A stretch of 17,504 nt of DNA from Muricomes sp. (GTDB lineage: Bacteria > Bacillota > Clostridia > Lachnospirales > Lachnospiraceae). The notes under the pieces were generated by a model. That model was not told where the DNA came from and did no database searches. It saw only the letters and a list, made by a program, of their open reading frames with translations. The stretch lies in NCBI GenBank assembly GCA_020024675.1, contig JAHHTM010000011.1, forward strand, positions 1-17,504, in the 5' to 3' direction. Each line of letters begins with the position of its first letter. Position 1 is the stretch's first letter. This document shows, piece after piece, positions 14,449-17,504 of the stretch. The position numbers were made by a program, and so were the translations under genes.

Positions 14449-14470
14449 GTTACAAATTTGTTACATTTAT
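14449..14470 (-). promoter_or_regulatory. WalR (YycF)-type binding site upstream of the NlpC/P60 gene
   Basis: The minus strand reads TGTAAC-AAATT-TGTAAC (14465-14449), an exact match to the WalR consensus TGTWAH-N5-TGTWAH. A third half-site, TGTTAA (14470-14465, sharing one base edge), lies 4 bases further upstream by the N4 count. WalR activates cell-wall hydrolase genes in Firmicutes, which fits the gene 48 bases downstream. Confidence 0.65.
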
Positions 14471-14587
14471 TAACAACAATGGCATTTTAACAATAAAGCG
14501 CCATAATGTCAACCTTTTATTTTGTTTTTCATCCACTTTATTTTAATATTTCTCATAAAAAATTAAAAAATTATTTTAAAAACAGTA

Positions 14588-14616
14588 TTGACAATCGTAA
14601 AAAAATATATTATATT
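14588..14616 (+). promoter_or_regulatory. perR promoter
   Basis: TTGACA (14588-14593), a 17-base spacer and TATATT (14611-14616) form a near-consensus sigma-A promoter, with the start site expected at about 14623. Confidence 0.8.
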
Positions 14617-14617
14617 C

Positions 14618-14632
14618 TAATTACAGTAATGA
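14618..14632 (+). promoter_or_regulatory. Candidate PerR/Fur operator (7-1-7 inverted repeat)
   Basis: TAATTAC-A-GTAATGA is a 7-1-7 inverted repeat with one mismatch, starting two bases after the -10 and covering the expected transcription start of perR. Per boxes have the form TTATAAT-N-ATTATAA, so size and symmetry fit, although the base sequence is only partly alike. Autoregulation is the simplest reading. Confidence 0.5.
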
Positions 14633-14676
14633 TTCCTATTATTGTTTTTGAAAATAGAAAGGAGGAACCATTAGCA

Positions 14677-15087
14677 GTGTTAAAATATAGTCGGCAACGC
14701 GAATCAATAAAAAACTATCTGTCTAAAACAACAGAACATCCGACTGCAGATACGGTTTATATCCATGTTAAGAAGGAATTTCCTAATATAAGTCTTGGAA
14801 CCGTATATCGAAATTTGAACCTGCTGACTGATCTTGGTGAGATCATTAAAATTCCTTCACCAGACGGCGGTGATCGATTTGATGGAAATGTCAAACCACA
14901 TAATCATTTCTTTTGCACTTGTTGTGGAAAGATTTATGATTTAGATATGGATGTAAATAGTGTCGAACAGATTAATAATTCTGTTTCCGATTCATTTGAT
15001 GGTATTATCGAATCCAGTACTACTATCTTTATGGGGAAATGCGGAAACTGTATCAGGGAATCTCAAAAGATTTCAGAATGTGTTTAA
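14677..15087 (+). CDS. perR: Peroxide-responsive Fur-family repressor PerR
   Basis: The 136 residues contain a winged-helix DNA-binding half (about 5-70, with HPTADTVY and SLGTVYRNLNLL) and a dimerisation half. Two Cys pairs for structural zinc are present: C80/C83 in FFCTCCG and C122/C125 in KCGNC. The five ligands of the regulatory Fe/Mn site of Bacillus PerR all have counterparts: His21, Asp69, His75, His77 and Asp88. This favours PerR over Fur or Zur. Metal-catalysed His oxidation by peroxide would release DNA and induce downstream genes. The start is a GTG 11 bases after AAAGGAGG; a longer frame back to 14506 runs through the promoter and is not credible. The reverse rubrerythrin and rubrerythrin genes downstream are classic PerR targets in Clostridia. 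Confidence 0.92.
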   Translation: MLKYSRQRESIKNYLSKTTEHPTADTVYIHVKKEFPNISLGTVYRNLNLLTDLGEIIKIPSPDGGDRFDGNVKPHNHFFCTCCGKIYDLDMDVNSVEQINNSVSDSFDGIIESSTTIFMGKCGNCIRESQKISECV

Positions 15088-15154
15088 TATGTGATTAATG
15101 CCAGTCAAAAGTTAAAATTGATATCCGGCATTAAAAAATAAATTTCGCTGGTAG

Positions 15155-15163
15155 TGATAAAAT
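15155..15163 (+). promoter_or_regulatory. Possible extended -10 promoter of reverse rubrerythrin
   Basis: TGATAAAAT (TG motif plus TAAAAT at 15158-15163) would start transcription about 45 bases before the ATG. No good -35 is visible, so this is a weak call. Confidence 0.3.
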
Positions 15164-15214
15164 ATCGGCGGACAAACAATACTATTATTTAAGAAAGAAA
15201 AGGAGAATTTGATT

Positions 15215-15757
15215 ATGAAAAAATTTGTATGTACAGTATGTGGATATGTTTATGAAGGAAATGCTGCACCAGCAGAATGTCCAATTTGTAAGGCACCAGC
15301 AGATAAATTCAAAGAGCAGGTTGGCGAAAGAGAATGGGCTGCTGAACACGTTGTAGGTGTTGCTCAGGGCGTAAGCGAAGATATCCTTGCTGATTTAAGA
15401 GCTAACTTTGAAGGTGAATGTTCAGAAGTTGGTATGTACCTTGCAATGGCAAGAGTTGCACACAGAGAAGGCTATCCAGAAATTGGACTTTACTGGGAAA
15501 AAGCTGCTTACGAAGAAGCTGAACATGCTGCTAAATTCGCTGAATTATTAGGTGAAGTTGTAACTGACAGCACAAAGAAAAACCTCGAGATGAGAGTTGA
15601 TGCTGAAAATGGTGCTACAGCTGGTAAATTTGACCTTGCTAAACGTGCTAAAGCAGCTAATCTTGATGCTATCCACGATACAGTTCATGAAATGGCAAAA
15701 GATGAAGCTCGTCATGGAAAAGCATTTGAGGGACTTCTTAAGAGATACTTTGGTTAA
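15215..15757 (+). CDS. Reverse rubrerythrin
   Basis: This cytosolic iron protein reduces hydrogen peroxide (and in Clostridia also oxygen) to water with electrons from NADH via a reductase. The 180 residues have the domains in 'reverse' order: a rubredoxin Fe(Cys)4 domain first (C6, C9, C22, C25) and then a four-helix diiron domain. Diiron ligands include Glu68, Glu101/His104 in EAEH, Glu131 and Glu164/His167 in DEARH. The ATG follows AAAGGAG by 9 bases; a TTG two codons upstream is less likely. Codon use (GCT, GAA, AAA-rich) suggests strong expression. It lies between perR and a second, conventional rubrerythrin and is probably repressed by PerR. Confidence 0.94.
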   Translation: MKKFVCTVCGYVYEGNAAPAECPICKAPADKFKEQVGEREWAAEHVVGVAQGVSEDILADLRANFEGECSEVGMYLAMARVAHREGYPEIGLYWEKAAYEEAEHAAKFAELLGEVVTDSTKKNLEMRVDAENGATAGKFDLAKRAKAANLDAIHDTVHEMAKDEARHGKAFEGLLKRYFG

Positions 15758-15783
15758 TTTGATTTATAAACATTAACTTTATC

Positions 15784-15813
15784 ATTGAGGCAGATTGAAT
15801 TCTGCCTCAATTT
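15784..15813 (+). terminator. Hairpin between the two rubrerythrin genes
   Basis: ATTGAGGCAGA (15784-15794) pairs perfectly with TCTGCCTCAAT (15801-15811), loop TTGAAT, followed by only a short T-stretch (TTC). It may be a leaky terminator that lowers read-through into rbr, or an mRNA-stabilising 3' hairpin. I see no separate rbr promoter. Confidence 0.6.
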
Positions 15814-15831
15814 CTAACGGAGGGATTTTAT

Positions 15832-16368
15832 ATGTCTAAGTATACAGGAACAAAAACAGAAAAAAATCTTATGGAAGCTTTTTCCGGCGAATCACAGGCA
15901 CGTAATAAATACACTTATTATGCATCAGCTGCAAAAAAAGCAGGTTTTGTGCAAATGGCAAATATCTTCCTTGAAACTGCAGAACAAGAAAAGGAACATG
16001 CAAAATTATGGTTTAAAGAATTCCACGGAATTGGTAATGTGGAAGAGAACCTAGAAGATGCGGCTAACGGAGAAAACTTCGAATGGACAGATATGTATGA
16101 ACGCATGGCCAAAGAAGCCGAAGAAGAAGGTTTTGAAGAACTTGCTGCTAAATTCCGTGGAGTTGCTCTTGTAGAAGCTGCTCACGAAAAACGCTACAAA
16201 AAACTTTTGGAAAATTATAAAAATGGTACAACTTTCAAAGGAGAAGCTCCTCTCGGATGGAAATGTGGAAATTGCGGTTATATTTCAATGACAGAAGAAG
16301 CTCCTGAAATCTGTCCAGTATGTGCTCACCCACGTGCTTATTTTGAAAGAAAAGCTGAAAATTATTAA
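15832..16368 (+). CDS. rbr: Rubrerythrin
   Basis: The 178 residues have the classical order: an N-terminal diiron ferritin-like domain (about 1-135), with Glu20, Glu53/His56 in EKEH and Glu115/His118 in EAAH as ligands, then a C-terminal rubredoxin domain (C145, C148, C161, C164 in KCGNCG and CPVC). It is a peroxide reductase of anaerobes, acting in the cytosol with electrons passed through the rubredoxin centre. CGGAGGG precedes the ATG by about 7 bases. It is 74 bases downstream of reverse rubrerythrin in the same direction, with a hairpin between them, so both are likely to belong to the PerR regulon. Confidence 0.97.
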   Translation: MSKYTGTKTEKNLMEAFSGESQARNKYTYYASAAKKAGFVQMANIFLETAEQEKEHAKLWFKEFHGIGNVEENLEDAANGENFEWTDMYERMAKEAEEEGFEELAAKFRGVALVEAAHEKRYKKLLENYKNGTTFKGEAPLGWKCGNCGYISMTEEAPEICPVCAHPRAYFERKAENY

Positions 16369-16381
16369 TTTTAACTATAAT

Positions 16382-16416
16382 AGGTGTCTGAATTTTTATT
16401 CGGACACCTTGTTTTT
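16382..16416 (+). terminator. Terminator of the rubrerythrin transcript
   Basis: AGGTGTCTGAAT (16382-16393) pairs with ATTCGGACACCT (16398-16409), loop TTTT, 12 pairs with one G-U, followed by TGTTTTT. The hairpin overlaps the 3' end of the convergent GIY-YIG gene, whose stop codon spans the loop. Confidence 0.9.
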
Positions 16417-16650
16417 ATGAATAAGGACTATTTTTTCTTTTCTCGACAATTGTTTAATTTCATATTCTCTTTTCATTGCCTGTTTTTTTGTCTCGTACGT
16501 CTCATAATACACAAGTTTCACTGGTCGTCTTGCTTTCGTGTACTTAGCTCCTTTTCCATCATTATGATCCTTTATTCGTTTTTCAAGATTATTTGTCCAT
16601 CCTGTGTAAAACGTATCATCCTTACACTGTAAAATATATGTATAGTTCAT
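16396..16650 (-). CDS. GIY-YIG domain protein (YhbQ/UPF0213-like)
   Basis: The 84 residues form a minimal stand-alone GIY-YIG nuclease-like domain: YTYILQCKDDTFYTGWTNNL carries the two tyrosine-containing strands (Tyr-Ile and Tyr-Thr-Gly), followed by an Arg helix (EKRIKDHNDGKGAKYT), the TKARRPVKLVYYE segment and a helix with a conserved Glu (KREYEIKQLSR). Such proteins (UPF0213) are small and of uncertain function; a DNA-repair role is proposed for some. I chose the ATG at 16648-16650 because AGAGG lies about 7 bases upstream; two upstream Met codons lack such a site. The last codons overlap the rubrerythrin terminator. Confidence 0.88.
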   Translation of the reverse strand: MNYTYILQCKDDTFYTGWTNNLEKRIKDHNDGKGAKYTKARRPVKLVYYETYETKKQAMKREYEIKQLSRKEKIVLIHKNKVSE

Positions 16651-16676
16651 ATTTAAGCCTCTGTCATTCATGTTAT

Positions 16677-16705
16677 ATGTTATAACCATCATATCACATT
16701 ATCAA
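16677..16705 (-). promoter_or_regulatory. Possible promoter of the GIY-YIG gene
   Basis: The minus strand shows TTGATA (16700-16705), 17 bases, then TAACAT (16677-16682). It is moderate in quality but well placed after the terminator of the upstream gene. Confidence 0.4.
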
Positions 16706-16734
16706 TTTATCATCTATTGAATTCAACATACGCT

Positions 16735-16767
16735 AAAAAAGGACTCTGACATTATCAGAATCCTTTT
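16735..16767 (-). terminator. Terminator of the LytM-like gene
   Basis: On the minus strand AAAAGGATTCTGA (16767-16755) pairs with TCAGAGTCCTTTT (16749-16737), 13 pairs with one T-G, loop TAATG, followed by further T. It begins 8 bases after the stop codon. Confidence 0.9.
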
Positions 16768-16774
16768 CGGTTTT

Positions 16775-17482
16775 CTACTCCATAAAATCCAACGGATTTA
16801 CGGGTTCCCCATTTTTTCTTATTTCAAAATATAAATTAGGACCATCTACTGCATAATATTTTGTAGGCTCATTTAAACAACCGATATTCTCATCTGTGTT
16901 CACATAATCTCCCATCTTTACTGAAACATCTTTCAACTGTCCATATAAAGTAGTATATCCATTTCCCATATCCAAAGTTACGGTGGTTCCTGTCTGAGGA
17001 TAGTCCGCAATTTCCTTTACTGTACCAGGAGCAGCCGCTTTAATTGGTTCGCCGACTTTTCCTTCGATTACAATACCAGGATTATATTTATATTGTTCCA
17101 AAGTTGGAAAATATACTGTCTTATCCATACTGTACCCTATTAAAGTCGCCCCACTTGCTGGCCATGAAATTGTACTATTCTCATCGAACCATAGCGTAGG
17201 CGCTGCTGATTCTATTGTGTTATCTGCCTGTTCCTCAACAATCTTTTCTTCTGCATGTTTTTCTACTTCTGGTAACTTGATCTTTTCAGCTGATGCTTCT
17301 TCTATCTCTTCCTTTGTAATAATCTTTTTTTCTTCTTCAATCTTTGCAAGCTCTTCCTGTGCCTGTTTCTTAGAATTGTTAACAGTAAATGCCCCCACCA
17401 TCACGATGACAGCAGCAAAACATAGCAACATTCCAATAGCTGCACTTTTTCCTTTTAAAGAAGATGTTTCTTTATTATTCAT
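16775..17482 (-). CDS. LytM/M23-like membrane protein lacking zinc ligands (SpoIIQ-like)
   Basis: The 235 residues have a short cytoplasmic start, one membrane helix (about 14-33), a Glu/Lys-rich coiled-coil-like segment (about 37-85) and a C-terminal LytM/M23 fold (about 120-232). The fold is recognisable from IKAAAPGTVKEI, DMGNGYTTLYGQL and YFEIRKNGEPVNP. Every metal-binding position differs from active M23 enzymes: HxGxD reads NPGIV (134-138), the YxHL His is Gln182, and HLHFE reads NLYFE (216-220). It is therefore predicted to be non-enzymatic. Layout and degeneracy resemble SpoIIQ, the forespore protein that pairs with SpoIIIAH across the engulfment septum; that identity is inferred. I chose the ATG at 17480-17482 because AGAGGTGA precedes it; a GTG three codons upstream overlaps that site. 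Confidence 0.8.
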   Translation of the reverse strand: MNNKETSSLKGKSAAIGMLLCFAAVIVMVGAFTVNNSKKQAQEELAKIEEEKKIITKEEIEEASAEKIKLPEVEKHAEEKIVEEQADNTIESAAPTLWFDENSTISWPASGATLIGYSMDKTVYFPTLEQYKYNPGIVIEGKVGEPIKAAAPGTVKEIADYPQTGTTVTLDMGNGYTTLYGQLKDVSVKMGDYVNTDENIGCLNEPTKYYAVDGPNLYFEIRKNGEPVNPLDFME

Positions 17483-17504
17483 ATTTATCACCTCTGGCTA
17501 TAGC

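Noticed and set aside
14506..14676. Longer N-terminus for PerR starting at 14506
   Set aside because: It would run through a near-consensus promoter and the operator-like repeat and add 57 residues absent from PerR proteins.
15097..15136. AATGCC/GGCATT inverted repeat after perR as a terminator
   Set aside because: The arms are short with a large unpaired middle, and an A-run instead of a T-run follows on the plus strand. Termination of perR here is not supported.
1..17504. Mobile elements, CRISPR arrays, tRNA or rRNA genes
   Set aside because: I saw no transposase or integrase frames, no regularly spaced repeats of CRISPR type and no cloverleaf-like or rRNA-like stretches.

Overview
This window looks like chromosomal DNA of a low-GC, Gram-positive, spore-forming anaerobe of the Clostridia, most likely a Lachnospiraceae-type bacterium. 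The grounds are the AT-rich sequence, strong AGGAGG-type ribosome binding sites, frequent GTG/TTG starts, a Gram-positive Tad-type pilus locus without a secretin, rubrerythrins with a PerR-type regulator, a CwlD-like amidase and a SpoIIQ-like protein. This placement is an inference from gene content.

Positions 1-5630 (minus strand) hold a Tad/Flp-type pilus operon, read in the order TadZ-like, CpaF ATPase, TadB-like, TadC-like with an extra outer domain, Flp1-like pilin, DUF5702 protein (cut by the window edge). Positions 5635-11650 (minus strand) hold dCMP deaminase, uracil phosphoribosyltransferase, a fusion of a Sua5 tRNA-modification enzyme to a phosphatase-like domain that has lost its catalytic residues, a CwlD-like amidase, a large membrane-anchored GH18 protein and a 115-residue protein I cannot name.

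Positions 11650-13550 contain mecA (plus strand) facing a 69-codon DUF1858 gene (minus strand), with a bidirectional terminator between them. The DUF1858 gene has an in-frame TGA exactly where the family has the second Cys of its CxxC motif, followed by a hairpin. I read it as a selenocysteine codon (CxxU), and it is the most notable item here. Upstream of it lie about 500 non-coding, very AT-rich bases with DnaA-box-like sites, a long palindrome and three exact Spo0A-box cores (TGTCGAA).

Positions 13549-17504 contain an SH3-NlpC/P60 endopeptidase with a WalR-type box upstream, then perR, reverse rubrerythrin and rubrerythrin on the plus strand (an oxidative-stress set), then a GIY-YIG protein and a LytM/SpoIIQ-like protein without zinc ligands on the minus strand.

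Three themes recur: cell-wall hydrolysis and sporulation (CwlD, GH18, NlpC/P60, LytM-like), peroxide/redox defence (PerR, two rubrerythrins, DUF1858), and surface pilus assembly. I saw no rRNA, tRNA, transposase, phage gene or CRISPR array.
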